In this document: positions 15,711 through 23,589 of the stretch, in pieces
How the letters are laid out: the number at the start of each line of letters is the position of its first letter
How positions within the stretch are numbered: the stretch's first letter is position 1
Assembly (NCBI GenBank): GCA_017883065.1
Contig: JADGOG010000010.1
Location: 1-37,495, forward strand
From: Acidimicrobiales bacterium
Lineage (GTDB): Bacteria; Actinomycetota; Acidimicrobiia; Acidimicrobiales; RAAP-2
Length of the DNA: 37,495 nucleotides
Direction: 5' to 3'
The notes under the pieces: model-generated
Databases searched by the model: none
What the model was told of the DNA's origin: nothing
Seen by the model: the letters and a program-made list of their open reading frames with translations, nothing else
Program-made: the position numbers and the translations under genes

Positions 15711-18329
15711 TCACTCCTCGTCGGCCAGCTCGACCTCGACGACGGCCTCGACGGCCTCGACGGTCACCAGGTTCACCACGCCTCCGGCGTCGCGGAGGTC
15801 CTGCTCGGCGGAGAACAGCGCGGTGATCCGCTCCGCCCTGTCGGCCACCGTCAGGGTGGAGACCTGCGAACGCATCGAGCGCTTGGCGGTCGTCTTGGCC
15901 CGTCGGACCTGACCGAGCACGCCGGCGGTGACTTCCAGGACCGACACCGGACCGGGCGTCGCGTCCAGGGCCGGGCCGAACTCGCCTGGCGACGGCCAGG
16001 GCGCGGTGTGGATGGACCCGGGCTGCCACCACGACCACACCTCCTCGGTCACGAAGGGGAGGATGGGAGCCAGCAGCCGGAGCAACGCCGACAGCGCCAG
16101 GGCCAGCGCGGCCTGAGCCGAGGCCGGTCCCGCTTCGGCTGCGTCGCCGTAGGCCCGGGTCTTGACCAGTTCGAGGTAGTCGTCGCAGAACGACCAGAAG
16201 AACGACTCGGTACGCTCCAGGGCTCGTGCGTAGTCGAAACCCTCGAAGGCGGCGGTGGCTTCGGCGACCACGGCGGCCAGTCCGACCAGCATGGCCCGGT
16301 CGATGGGGGCGGTCACCGCCCCGGGACCCGGGGCGGTGACCACGCCGTCCTCGTCGGCGATCCGCCCGAGCGCGAAGCGCGAGGCGTTGAGGACCTTGAT
16401 GGCCAGGCGACGGCCGACCTTCATCTGTCCCTCGTCGAAGGCGGTGTCGGTGCCCGGCCTCCCTCCCGCTGCCCAGTAGCGCACGGCGTCGGCACCGTGC
16501 TTCTCGACCAGTGGCAGCGGGGTGACCACGTCGCCCTTCGACTTGGACATCTTCTTGCGATCGGGGTCGAGCACCCAACCGGAGATCGCCACGTCGGACC
16601 AGGGGAGCGAGCCGTGCTCGAGCTCGGCCCGGACCACCGTAGAGAACAGCCAGGTCCGGATGATCTCGTGGGCCTGGGGACGGACGTCCATGGGGAACAC
16701 CCGGCTGAACAGGTCGGGATCGTCCTCCCACCCGCCGGCGATCTGCGGGGTCAGCGACGAGGTGGCCCAGGTGTCCATCACGTCGGGGTCACCCACGAAC
16801 CCCCCCGGCTGGGCCCGTCGGGCCTCGTCGTACCCGTCGGGAACATCGGTGGACGGGTCGACCGGGAGGCGCTCTTCGTCGGCGAAGATCGGTGCGTCGA
16901 AGTCGGTCTCGCCGGACTCGTCCACCGGGTACCACACCGGAAAGGGAACCCCGAAGAACCGTTGGCGGCTGATGTTCCAGTCCCCGTTGAGGCCCTCGAC
17001 CCACGAGGTGTAGCGCTGGGCCATGTAGGGCGGGTGCCAGTCCAACTGCTCACCCCGGGCCAGCAGCCGTTCGCGCAAGGGGAGGGTGAGGACGAACCAC
17101 TGGCGTGAGGACACGATCTCGAGTGGTCGGTCGCCCTTCTCGTAGAACTTGACCGGATGGGTGATCGGGCTGGGATCGCCGATCAGGTCGCCCGATGCGG
17201 TGAGCAGTTCGACGATGCGGGCCTGAGCCTGCTTGACCGTGCGTCCGGTCAGCTCGGTGTAGGCCGCCGTCGCTGCCTCGGGGGTGTCCGACTCCCACCC
17301 CTCGGTTCCCCACTCGACGGGCAGGAGGCGCCCGTCCCGTCCGACCACGGTACGGGCGGGTAGGGCGAGCTCCCGCCACCAGGTCACGTCGGTGGTGTCG
17401 CCGAACGTGCAGATCATGGCGATACCCGACCCCTTCTCCGGGTCGGCCAGCTCGTGGGCGAGCACGGGGACGCGAACCCCGAACAGCGGGGTGACCACCT
17501 CGGTGCCGAACAGCGGCCGGTACCGCTCGTCGTCGGGGTGGGCGACGAGGGCCACACAGGCCGGGAGCAGCTCGGGCCGGGTGGTCTCGATGTCCACGCT
17601 GCCCTCCCCCCCGACCCTGGGGAACCGGAGCCGGTGGTAGGCGCCGGGACGATCGCGGTCCTCCAGCTCGGCTTGGCTGACCGCGGTGCGGAAGTCGACG
17701 TCCCACAGGGTGGGGGCGGTGCGCTGGACCACCTGGCCGCGTCCGGCCAGCCGGAGGAAGCCCCGTTGGGACACCCGCTGGGCCCGCTCCGAGATGGTGG
17801 CATAGGTGTGGGACCAGTCCACCGACAGGCCGAGGGCCCGCCACAGGTGCTCGAATACCTGCTCGTCCTCGGCGGTGAGCCGGTGGCAGAGGGCCACGAA
17901 GTTGGGGCGCGACACCGAAATCGGGTCCTTGGGGGGGTCGGTCGGCGGCTCGAAGTCGGGATCGAAGGGGAGGCTCGGGTCGCACCGCACGCCGAAGTAG
18001 TTCTGGACACGGCGCTCGGTGGGGAGGCCGTTGTCGTCCCAGCCCATCGGGTAGAAGACCGCCTTGCCCCGCATCCTCTGGAAGCGGGCCACCGCGTCGG
18101 TGTGGGTATAGGAGAAGACGTGGCCGATGTGGAGGGAGCCCGAGACGGTCGGTGGTGGGGTGTCGATGGAGAACACCTGATCGCGGGTGGCGGTCCGGTC
18201 GAAGGTGTAGGTGCCCTGTTCCTCCCACCGCGCCGCCCAGACGGCCTCGAGCCCTTCGAGGCCGGGCTTGTCCGGGATCCCCCTCGGCCCCGTCGTCCCG
18301 CCGCTGGGTCCGGTCGCGTCAGTGCTCAT
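15711..18329 (-). CDS. valS: Valyl-tRNA synthetase, archaeal-type
   Basis: An 872-residue class Ia synthetase that charges tRNA-Val. The HIGH motif is HIGH at residues 67-70 within TPPPTVSGSLHIGHVFSYTH, and KMSKS lies near residue 592 (DRKKMSKSKGD). The editing domain is present (about 215-370), followed by the anticodon-binding domain. The sequence around the HIGH motif and GWDDNGLPTERRVQNYFGV matches the archaeal-type ValS group rather than the usual bacterial GWDHAGIATQ type. The C-terminal coiled-coil arm of standard bacterial ValS is absent. ATG 18329 is chosen, with no SD but a -10-like box just upstream. It is divergent from cysS with 21 bp between the start codons. Confidence 0.93.
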   Translation of the reverse strand: MSTDATGPSGGTTGPRGIPDKPGLEGLEAVWAARWEEQGTYTFDRTATRDQVFSIDTPPPTVSGSLHIGHVFSYTHTDAVARFQRMRGKAVFYPMGWDDNGLPTERRVQNYFGVRCDPSLPFDPDFEPPTDPPKDPISVSRPNFVALCHRLTAEDEQVFEHLWRALGLSVDWSHTYATISERAQRVSQRGFLRLAGRGQVVQRTAPTLWDVDFRTAVSQAELEDRDRPGAYHRLRFPRVGGEGSVDIETTRPELLPACVALVAHPDDERYRPLFGTEVVTPLFGVRVPVLAHELADPEKGSGIAMICTFGDTTDVTWWRELALPARTVVGRDGRLLPVEWGTEGWESDTPEAATAAYTELTGRTVKQAQARIVELLTASGDLIGDPSPITHPVKFYEKGDRPLEIVSSRQWFVLTLPLRERLLARGEQLDWHPPYMAQRYTSWVEGLNGDWNISRQRFFGVPFPVWYPVDESGETDFDAPIFADEERLPVDPSTDVPDGYDEARRAQPGGFVGDPDVMDTWATSSLTPQIAGGWEDDPDLFSRVFPMDVRPQAHEIIRTWLFSTVVRAELEHGSLPWSDVAISGWVLDPDRKKMSKSKGDVVTPLPLVEKHGADAVRYWAAGGRPGTDTAFDEGQMKVGRRLAIKVLNASRFALGRIADEDGVVTAPGPGAVTAPIDRAMLVGLAAVVAEATAAFEGFDYARALERTESFFWSFCDDYLELVKTRAYGDAAEAGPASAQAALALALSALLRLLAPILPFVTEEVWSWWQPGSIHTAPWPSPGEFGPALDATPGPVSVLEVTAGVLGQVRRAKTTAKRSMRSQVSTLTVADRAERITALFSAEQDLRDAGGVVNLVTVEAVEAVVEVELADEE

Positions 18330-18333
18330 GATC

Positions 18334-18347
18334 GGGTTACCGTACCC
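18334..18347. promoter_or_regulatory. Shared symmetric -10 region between valS and cysS
   Basis: The near-palindrome GGTTACCGTACCC (18335-18347) gives TACCGT on the plus strand (18338-18343) and TACGGT on the minus strand (18344-18339). Both fit TAnnnT. Starts 7 nt after each box would be near 18350 (cysS GTG at 18351) and 18332 (valS ATG at 18329). Both mRNAs would be leaderless or nearly so, with start sites about 18 bp apart. Confidence 0.5.
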
Positions 18348-18350
18348 TGC

Positions 18351-19772
18351 GTGCTCACGCTCCACGACACCGCCACCGGCGACGTGGCGCCGCTGCGCCT
18401 ACGGACCCCCGGCCGGGTCTCCCTCTACGTCTGCGGCCCGACGGTCGACGGGGTGCCCCATCTGGGGCACGGCCGGATGTCCCTGGTCTTCGACGTGCTG
18501 CGCCGCTATCTCCTCTTCACCGGCCTCGACGTCACCTACGTCTCCAACGTCACCGACATCGAGGACAAGATCATCGACCGGGCGGCGGCCCAGGGCATCG
18601 ACATCGCCGAGTTCACCGCAACCAACGAGGCGCTGTGGTGGGAGATCATGGACGCCCTGGGCGTCCTGCGGCCCGACGAGACCCCGCACGCCACCGCCTA
18701 CGTCGACCGGATGATCGACCTGGTGGCCGACCTGGTGGGTCGGGGCGTCGCCTACGAGACCAGCGACGGGGTCTACCTGTCGGTGATGGACGTCCCCGGG
18801 TACGGTCTCCTGGCCCGCCAGCCGCTCGACTCGTTGCGGGCCGGGGCCCGGGTCGAGGCCGACGAGGAGAAGCGCTCGCCCCTCGACTTCGTCCTGTGGA
18901 AGAAGGCCAAGACGGGCGAGCCGTCGTGGGAGGCACCGTGGGGTGCCGGCCGGCCGGGGTGGCACACCGAGTGCGTGGTCATGTCGCTCGACCTGTTGGG
19001 GGAGGGCTTCGAGCTGCACGGGGGCGGGATCGACCTGATGTTCCCCCACCACGAGAACGAGCGCGCCCAGGCGGTGGCCACCGGTCGCGAGTTCGCCCGG
19101 CACTGGATGCACAACGGCTGGGTGACCATGGACGGCGAGAAGATGTCCAAGTCGCTGGGGAACTTCACCTCCCTGGCCGACCTGCTAGCGCGCAACGACG
19201 CCCGCGCCTACCGGCTGCTGGTCCTGCGCTCCCACTACCGGTCGCCCATCGAGGTCACCCCGGACACCATCGCCGATGCCGAGTCGGGACTGGCCCGGCT
19301 GGACGAGGTGGGCCGGCGGTTCGACCTCCCCGACCTGCTGGCCTCGGGACCGGTGGTCGATCCGGGTGCAGCCGGGGACGGCTCCGGTCCGGCTGCGCAG
19401 CCAGCTGACGTGGATGCCGAGGCGGTGGCCCGGTTCCGGGCCCGTATGGATGACGACCTCGACACCCCGGGGGCGTTGGCCACGGTGTTCGACCTGGTGC
19501 GCCAGGCCAATGCGGCGGCCGACGCCGGGGACGAACCCGGTTCCCGCCGGGCGGCCGCCACGGTGGCCCTGTTGTGCGCGGCGCTGGGGCTCCGCTTCCG
19601 CTCCGACGAGGGGTCCGAGGTGGACGAGGCCAGCGCCGAGCTGGTCCGGCTGCGGGACGAGGCCCGGGCGGCCAAGGACTGGGCCCGGGCCGACGCTCTG
19701 CGCGGCGAGCTCGAGTCCGCCGGCTGGTCGGTCGAGGACGGGCCCACCGGGACCCGGATCCGGCGTCAATGA
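18351..19772 (+). CDS. cysS: Cysteinyl-tRNA synthetase
   Basis: A 473-residue class Ia synthetase that charges tRNA-Cys. The zinc/cysteine site begins at C28 (YVCGPTV). The HIGH-type motif is PHLGH (36-40), with GWHTEC, HGGGIDLMFPHHENE and KMSKSLGN (about 263-270). The C-terminal helical part (RARMDDDLDTPGALATVFDLV; AKDWARADALRGEL; GWSVEDGPTGTRI) is typical of CysS. The related mycothiol ligase MshC is less likely because the full C-terminal region is present and reads as CysS. GTG 18351 is the only plausible start near the conserved region. No SD precedes it, and a TAnnnT box lies 7 nt upstream. Confidence 0.93.
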   Translation: MLTLHDTATGDVAPLRLRTPGRVSLYVCGPTVDGVPHLGHGRMSLVFDVLRRYLLFTGLDVTYVSNVTDIEDKIIDRAAAQGIDIAEFTATNEALWWEIMDALGVLRPDETPHATAYVDRMIDLVADLVGRGVAYETSDGVYLSVMDVPGYGLLARQPLDSLRAGARVEADEEKRSPLDFVLWKKAKTGEPSWEAPWGAGRPGWHTECVVMSLDLLGEGFELHGGGIDLMFPHHENERAQAVATGREFARHWMHNGWVTMDGEKMSKSLGNFTSLADLLARNDARAYRLLVLRSHYRSPIEVTPDTIADAESGLARLDEVGRRFDLPDLLASGPVVDPGAAGDGSGPAAQPADVDAEAVARFRARMDDDLDTPGALATVFDLVRQANAAADAGDEPGSRRAAATVALLCAALGLRFRSDEGSEVDEASAELVRLRDEARAAKDWARADALRGELESAGWSVEDGPTGTRIRRQ

Positions 19773-19775
19773 ACG

Positions 19776-19795
19776 CCGTGTGAACACCTGCACGG
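19776..19795 (+). terminator. Weak hairpin just after cysS
   Basis: CCGTG (19776-19780) pairs with CACGG (19791-19795), with one further T-G pair. It begins 4 nt after the cysS stop. There is no U-tract, so terminator function is uncertain. Confidence 0.25.
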
Positions 19796-19830
19796 AAGGC
19801 CTGTTCCCCTGGAGATTCGCCGAAACAGGC

Positions 19831-19839
19831 TGCTAGCGT
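19831..19839 (+). promoter_or_regulatory. Extended -10 promoter (TGCTAGCGT) of the cold-shock gene
   Basis: TGC-TAGCGT is an extended -10 element. It would start transcription near 19846, leaving an unusually long leader of about 115 nt before the GTG at 19961. Long structured leaders are known for cold-shock mRNAs. Confidence 0.45.
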
Positions 19840-19960
19840 TTTGACGGCAGGCAGTCCCCTTCGGTTGGTGGTCGAAGACCCGCTCTCGGGCGGGAGGGCA
19901 CACCCTTCCGACGTCGACGCGTCTGTGCGTTGTGTGCGTGGAGGAAAGGGGTAAGCCACC

Positions 19961-20173
19961 GTGGCTTCCGGAACTGTCAAGTGGTTCAACGCTGAGAAGG
20001 GCTTCGGCTTCATCTCTCAGCCGGATGGTGGTGCCGACGTGTTCGTGCACCACTCAGCCATCCAGATGAGCGGCTTCCGCTCACTCGAAGAGGGTCAGGC
20101 GGTCGAGTTCGACCTGCAGGAGGGCCCCAAGGGACTCCAGGCGGTCGATGTGCGCCTGGCCCAGCCCGCCTAG
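19961..20173 (+). CDS. cspA: Cold-shock protein (CspA family)
   Basis: A 70-residue single cold-shock domain. It contains [12 protein letters not shown] (RNP1, KGFGFI) and DVFVHHSAI (RNP2), then [20 protein letters not shown]. It binds single-stranded RNA and DNA and acts as an RNA chaperone. Its length matches CspA exactly. GTG 19961 follows GGAGGAAAGGGG, a strong SD region 9 nt or more upstream. The gene stands alone, between cysS and an acyl-CoA dehydrogenase. Whether it is cold-induced or constitutive cannot be told, though the long leader suggests post-transcriptional control. Confidence 0.95.
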   Translation: MASGTVKWFNAEKGFGFISQPDGGADVFVHHSAIQMSGFRSLEEGQAVEFDLQEGPKGLQAVDVRLAQPA

Positions 20174-20180
20174 ACCACCC

Positions 20181-20198
20181 GCCTGCCGGGCCGCAGGC
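20181..20198 (+). terminator. Hairpin after the cold-shock gene
   Basis: GCCTGC (20181-20186) pairs with GCAGGC (20193-20198) across a 6-nt loop, 7 nt after the csp stop. No U-tract follows. Confidence 0.4.
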
Positions 20199-20384
20199 CT
20201 GGAACACCACCGCACTGCCACCGGGACGATCAACGCGCCCCGGTGCGGCTCCGGCTCGTCCAACACCGCCTCTGTGCTCCTGCAGTCGTCGTTCGCGTTC
20301 GGGGCTTCTCTCGTCCGGCCGGACGCCCGCTCGACCCTTGCGCGCGCTCGTGGCGACCGTGATGGCTGGCGAAGTGGGCGATTC

Positions 20385-20406
20385 GTGGTTACCATATAGT
20401 AACTAC
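20385..20406. promoter_or_regulatory. Dyad operator candidate with -10 TATAGT upstream of acyl-CoA dehydrogenase
   Basis: GTTACCATATAGTAAC forms a near-perfect inverted repeat (GTTAC...GTAAC around ATAT), extended by GT/AC at the outer ends. It contains TATAGT (20395-20400), a good -10 box. A repressor bound here would block that promoter. TetR-type regulators of lipid genes use dyads of this size, but no regulator is assigned. Confidence 0.5.
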
Positions 20407-20524
20407 ACAGGATGCGCCGGTCCCGATGACCGACCACCGGTGCTGCCGCGGGTGCAAGTTCCGGGTGGCTGCCGATGCCGAAGTGCGAGAGGCCCCCGAC
20501 GGGCTGGAACAGGAGCAGGGCGCC

Positions 20525-21739
20525 ATGGCTGATTTCACCCTGGACCTCAACGAGGACCAACTGCAGATCCAGAAGTGGGTACACGACTTCGCCGAGAACG
20601 TCGTCCGCCCCGCCGGCCACGAGTGGGACGAGAAGGAAGAGACCCCCTGGCCGATCATCAAGGAGGCCGCGGAGATCGGCCTGTACTCGTTCGATTTCAT
20701 CACCCAGTGCTTCCTCGACCCGACCGGACTGATGCTGCCGATCGCCAGCGAGGAGATGTCCTGGGGTGACGCCGGCATCGCCTTGTCGATCTTCGGCAGC
20801 ACCCTCGGCCTGGCCGGCATCGCCGCCAACGGGACCCCCGAGCAGCTGATGGAGTGGGGTCCCCAGTGCTTCGGGACTCCGGACAAGATCCAGCTGGCCG
20901 CGTTCGCCGTGTCCGAGCCCGACGCCGGCTCCGACGTGTCCTCCCTCCGCACCCGGGCCGTCTACGACGAGGCCAAGGACGAGTGGGTCCTCAACGGCAC
21001 GAAGACATGGATCACCAACGGCGGCATCGCCGACATCCACGTGGTGGTGGCCTCGGTGGAGCCCGAGCTCGGGTCGAGGGGTCAGGCCAGCTTCATCGTG
21101 CCGCCCAACACGCCGGGAATCTCGCAGGGTCAGAAGTTCCAGAAGATGGGGATCCGTGCCTCCCACACCGCCGAGGTCGTCCTCGACAACTGCCGGGTGC
21201 CCGGCCACTGCCTCCTCGGCGGCAAGGACAAGCTCGACGAGAAGCTCGCCCGGGCCCGCGAGGGGAAGCGGTCGACAAGCCAGGCGGCCATGAAGACGTT
21301 CGAGGGCTCCCGTCCCACGGTCGGTGCCCAGGCCCTGGGGATCGCCCGGGCCGCCTACGAGTACTCCCTCGACTACGCCAAGGAACGCAAGGCCTTCGGT
21401 CGGGCCATCATCGAGAACCAGGCCATCGCCTTCAAGCTGGCCGACATGAAGACCCGGATCGACGCCTCCCGCCTGCTGGTGTGGCGGGCGTCATGGATGG
21501 CCAGCCAGGGCAAGGAGTTCACCGCAGGTGAGGGTTCGATGTCCAAGCTCTTTGCCGGTGAGACCGCGGTGCACGTGACCGAGGAGGCCATCCAGATCAT
21601 GGGCGGCTACGGCTACATCCGCGAGCACCCGGTGGAGCGGTGGCACCGTGACTCGAAGATCTACACCATCTTCGAGGGCACGTCCGAGATCCAGCGCCTG
21701 ATCATCGCCCGGGCCATCTCCGGAGTGCACATCAAGTAG
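20525..21739 (+). CDS. Acyl-CoA dehydrogenase
   Basis: A 404-residue FAD-dependent acyl-CoA dehydrogenase that forms the alpha-beta double bond of an acyl-CoA and passes electrons to ETF. The usual blocks are in order: AAFAVSEPDAGSDVSSL, TKTWITNGGIAD, GQKFQKMGIRASHTAEVVLDNCRVP, AYEYSLDYAKERKAFGRAI, QIMGGYGYIREHPVERWHRDSK, and IFEGTSEIQRLIIAR. The Glu in FEGTSEIQ is the expected catalytic base. Its length is near the family's usual 380-410. Chain-length preference cannot be read. ATG 20525 is preferred over an upstream in-frame start because AGGAGCAGGG precedes it and MADFTLDLNEDQ begins the family alignment. It is likely controlled from the dyad promoter about 120 bp upstream. Confidence 0.92.
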   Translation: MADFTLDLNEDQLQIQKWVHDFAENVVRPAGHEWDEKEETPWPIIKEAAEIGLYSFDFITQCFLDPTGLMLPIASEEMSWGDAGIALSIFGSTLGLAGIAANGTPEQLMEWGPQCFGTPDKIQLAAFAVSEPDAGSDVSSLRTRAVYDEAKDEWVLNGTKTWITNGGIADIHVVVASVEPELGSRGQASFIVPPNTPGISQGQKFQKMGIRASHTAEVVLDNCRVPGHCLLGGKDKLDEKLARAREGKRSTSQAAMKTFEGSRPTVGAQALGIARAAYEYSLDYAKERKAFGRAIIENQAIAFKLADMKTRIDASRLLVWRASWMASQGKEFTAGEGSMSKLFAGETAVHVTEEAIQIMGGYGYIREHPVERWHRDSKIYTIFEGTSEIQRLIIARAISGVHIK

Positions 21740-21809
21740 CTGACCCGGACAGGGCACATGGCTCCCTGACGGCCGGCGTTGGACCCGTACGCGTTTGGAG
21801 AGGAGATCA

Positions 21810-22481
21810 GTGAGGGTGGTCATCGGGGAGCTACTCCCCCTCGCGTTGGTGGTAACGATCTCACCGATCAACATCATCGCCGCCATCCTCCTCCTGTTCA
21901 CCAAGCGGCCACTGGTCACCGCATCGAGCTATCTCGCCGGCTTCATCGCCGGTGTCGCTGTGATGCTGACAGCGTTCGTCGCCATCGCCGGAGCTGTCGA
22001 TCTGTCTGCGGGATCGGGGCACGCCACCTGGGGTGCCGCGCTCAAATCCGCCCTCGGGGGGTGCCTGCTGGTGGCCGGTGTCCACAAGTTCCGCGGTCGC
22101 CCGCGGAATGATGGGGACGCGTCCTTGCCGAAGTGGATGGACGGGGTCGTCGGGTACGGGGTGGCCCGTTCCCTGGGTACCGGGGTCGTCGTCGGCGCAC
22201 TGAATCCCAAGAACATCGCGGTCGGGCTGGCTGCTGCGATCACCGTCGCCTCGGCAGGCCTCTCCACCGGAGAGCAGATCGGGACGATCGCTGTCTATGT
22301 CTTCATCGCCGTGCTCGGGGTGGCAGCACCGATCCTGGTGATGCTGTCCCTCGGAGACAAGGCACAAGAGGTGCTTGGCGGATGGAGGTCATGGCTCGAG
22401 CGCAACAACTCGACCGTGATGTCCGTGCTCTATCTCGTGTTCGGGGTGGTCCTGATCGGGCAGGGCATCGCCGGTATGTAG
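21810..22481 (+). CDS. GAP (Sap) family membrane protein
   Basis: A 223-residue protein with about six hydrophobic segments, resembling the GAP/Sap family first known from mycobacterial glycopeptidolipid and sulfolipid addressing proteins. Family features are the opening LLPLALVVTISPINIIAAILLLFTKRP and the GVVVGALNPKNIAVGLAAAITVA block with conserved Asn-Pro-Lys-Asn. These proteins are linked to export of lipids or small molecules and resemble LysE-type exporters. The cargo here is unknown. GTG 21810 is chosen because GGAGAGGAG precedes it; the frame opens 5 codons earlier at a TTG inside that SD. It follows the acyl-CoA dehydrogenase by 70 bp. Confidence 0.75.
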   Translation: MRVVIGELLPLALVVTISPINIIAAILLLFTKRPLVTASSYLAGFIAGVAVMLTAFVAIAGAVDLSAGSGHATWGAALKSALGGCLLVAGVHKFRGRPRNDGDASLPKWMDGVVGYGVARSLGTGVVVGALNPKNIAVGLAAAITVASAGLSTGEQIGTIAVYVFIAVLGVAAPILVMLSLGDKAQEVLGGWRSWLERNNSTVMSVLYLVFGVVLIGQGIAGM

Positions 22482-22587
22482 GTGTCAGGAGACGTTTCGG
22501 TGGGCGCTCCCCAACGGGTGAGGGCCTAGGTGTCCACGGCTGCAGCGCTGGGGGGCGTATCGGCGGCGACAGCGCCTATGGGATTGG

Positions 22588-22621
22588 CGGCTGTCCGGGG
22601 ACGAACACCGCTGAACAGCCG
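22588..22621 (+). other. Hairpin CGGCTGT/ACAGCCG upstream of the dioxygenase gene
   Basis: CGGCTGT (22588-22594) and ACAGCCG (22615-22621) form a perfect 7-bp stem with a 20-nt loop. It lies between the GAP-family gene and the TAGAGT promoter. It may be a terminator or nothing; no U-tract follows. Confidence 0.25.
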
Positions 22622-22636
22622 AGCTCCTCCAGCGGG

Positions 22637-22657
22637 TAGAGTTAGTTGCGTACGCAA
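22637..22657 (+). promoter_or_regulatory. Promoter TAGAGT and adjoining palindrome TTGCGTACGCAA
   Basis: TAGAGT (22637-22642) would start transcription near 22649. The perfect 12-bp palindrome TTGCGTACGCAA (22646-22657) covers that start and runs into the AAGGAG SD of the dioxygenase gene. TTGC-N4-GCAA dyads are typical of MarR-type operators. Repression by steric block is inferred; no regulator is next to it. Confidence 0.5.
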
Positions 22658-22666
22658 GGAGTGTCC

Positions 22667-23539
22667 ATGACCACAGCTGAGACCGTCCACCCGTTCGACA
22701 CCTTCCTGGCCGACGCCGCCCCGCGGAGTCGGGAGCACCGGCTGTGGACCCCGGCCGACGGAGCTCTGCCGGCCATCTTCCTCGGACACGGGGCGCCACC
22801 CCTGCTCGACGACCCGCTGTGGATGGGTCAGCTCTTCGGATGGTCGATGGATCTGCCGAAGCCCCAGGGCATCCTGGTCGTTTCGGCCCACTGGGAGAGC
22901 GCCCCGCTCGCCCTGTCCGGGACCCACGGGGCCACCCCGCTCGTCTACGACTTCGGAGGCTTCGACCGCCGCTTCTTCGAGATGACCTATCCGACGCCGG
23001 ACGCCACCGGATTGGCCAACCAGGTGGCGGCGATGATGCCAGACAACGCCCCGCTCCACGAGCACCGCGACCGCGGGCTCGATCACGGGGCCTGGGTCCC
23101 GTTGAAGGTGATGTACCCCAATGCCGACATCCCGGCCGTGCAGTTGAGCCTGCCGACCGATGACCCGTGGGCGCTGGTGGAGATCGGTCGCCGGCTGCGG
23201 CCGTTGCGCGAGCAGGGCGTGCTGGTGATCGGTTCGGGCTTCATGACCCACGGGCTGCCCTTCCTCACCCGGGGTGACTTCGAAGGGACCTCCGGTCCAC
23301 CGGGCTGGTCGGTGGAGTTCGACGAGTGGGCCCGTGAGGCGCTGGCCGGCGGTGACCTCGAGACACTGGCCGCCTACCTGGACAAGGCGCCCGGCATGCC
23401 CTTCGCCCATCCGACCGTCGAGCACTTCCTCCCGTTGTTCGTGACCATGGGCATGGCCGCGCGGCCCGACGCCCCGGTCAACACGGTCATCGAGGGGTTC
23501 GGGTTCGGGCTGTCCAAGCGCTCGTTCGAGGTGGCCTGA
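22667..23539 (+). CDS. DODA-type extradiol ring-cleavage dioxygenase family protein (YgiD/LigB-like)
   Basis: A 290-residue member of the class III extradiol dioxygenase family (4,5-DOPA dioxygenase, E. coli YgiD). The metal and active-site motifs are present: H in FLGHGAPP, H in VSAHWES, the DHGAWVPLKVMYP block, and H in GSGFMTHGLPFL. Members use Fe(II) or Zn(II) to open catechol-type rings, but many have unknown substrates. ATG 22667 is preferred over a start 7 codons earlier because AAGGAG sits 6 nt upstream of it. It has its own promoter with a palindromic operator candidate. The phosphatase-like gene follows 50 bp downstream. Confidence 0.88.
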   Translation: MTTAETVHPFDTFLADAAPRSREHRLWTPADGALPAIFLGHGAPPLLDDPLWMGQLFGWSMDLPKPQGILVVSAHWESAPLALSGTHGATPLVYDFGGFDRRFFEMTYPTPDATGLANQVAAMMPDNAPLHEHRDRGLDHGAWVPLKVMYPNADIPAVQLSLPTDDPWALVEIGRRLRPLREQGVLVIGSGFMTHGLPFLTRGDFEGTSGPPGWSVEFDEWAREALAGGDLETLAAYLDKAPGMPFAHPTVEHFLPLFVTMGMAARPDAPVNTVIEGFGFGLSKRSFEVA

Positions 23540-23589
23540 CCGACCGCGTGCGTTCTGTCCGCGGTCGGCCCGCGTGCCAGTCTGTGGCC

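Larger units (their letters stand above)
20174..20524. other. Intergenic region, 351 bp
   Basis: Between the cold-shock gene and the acyl-CoA dehydrogenase. It holds a hairpin after csp (20181-20198), a weaker stem CACCGGG/CCCGGTG (20219-20225 with 20239-20245), and an AT-rich dyad with a -10 box (20385-20406). The last 99 nt are in frame with the dehydrogenase but lack family similarity. I see no further gene. Confidence 0.55.

Noticed and set aside
17454-18350. In-frame extension upstream of cysS inside valS
   Set aside because: It is the antisense of valS, and CysS similarity begins just after GTG 18351.
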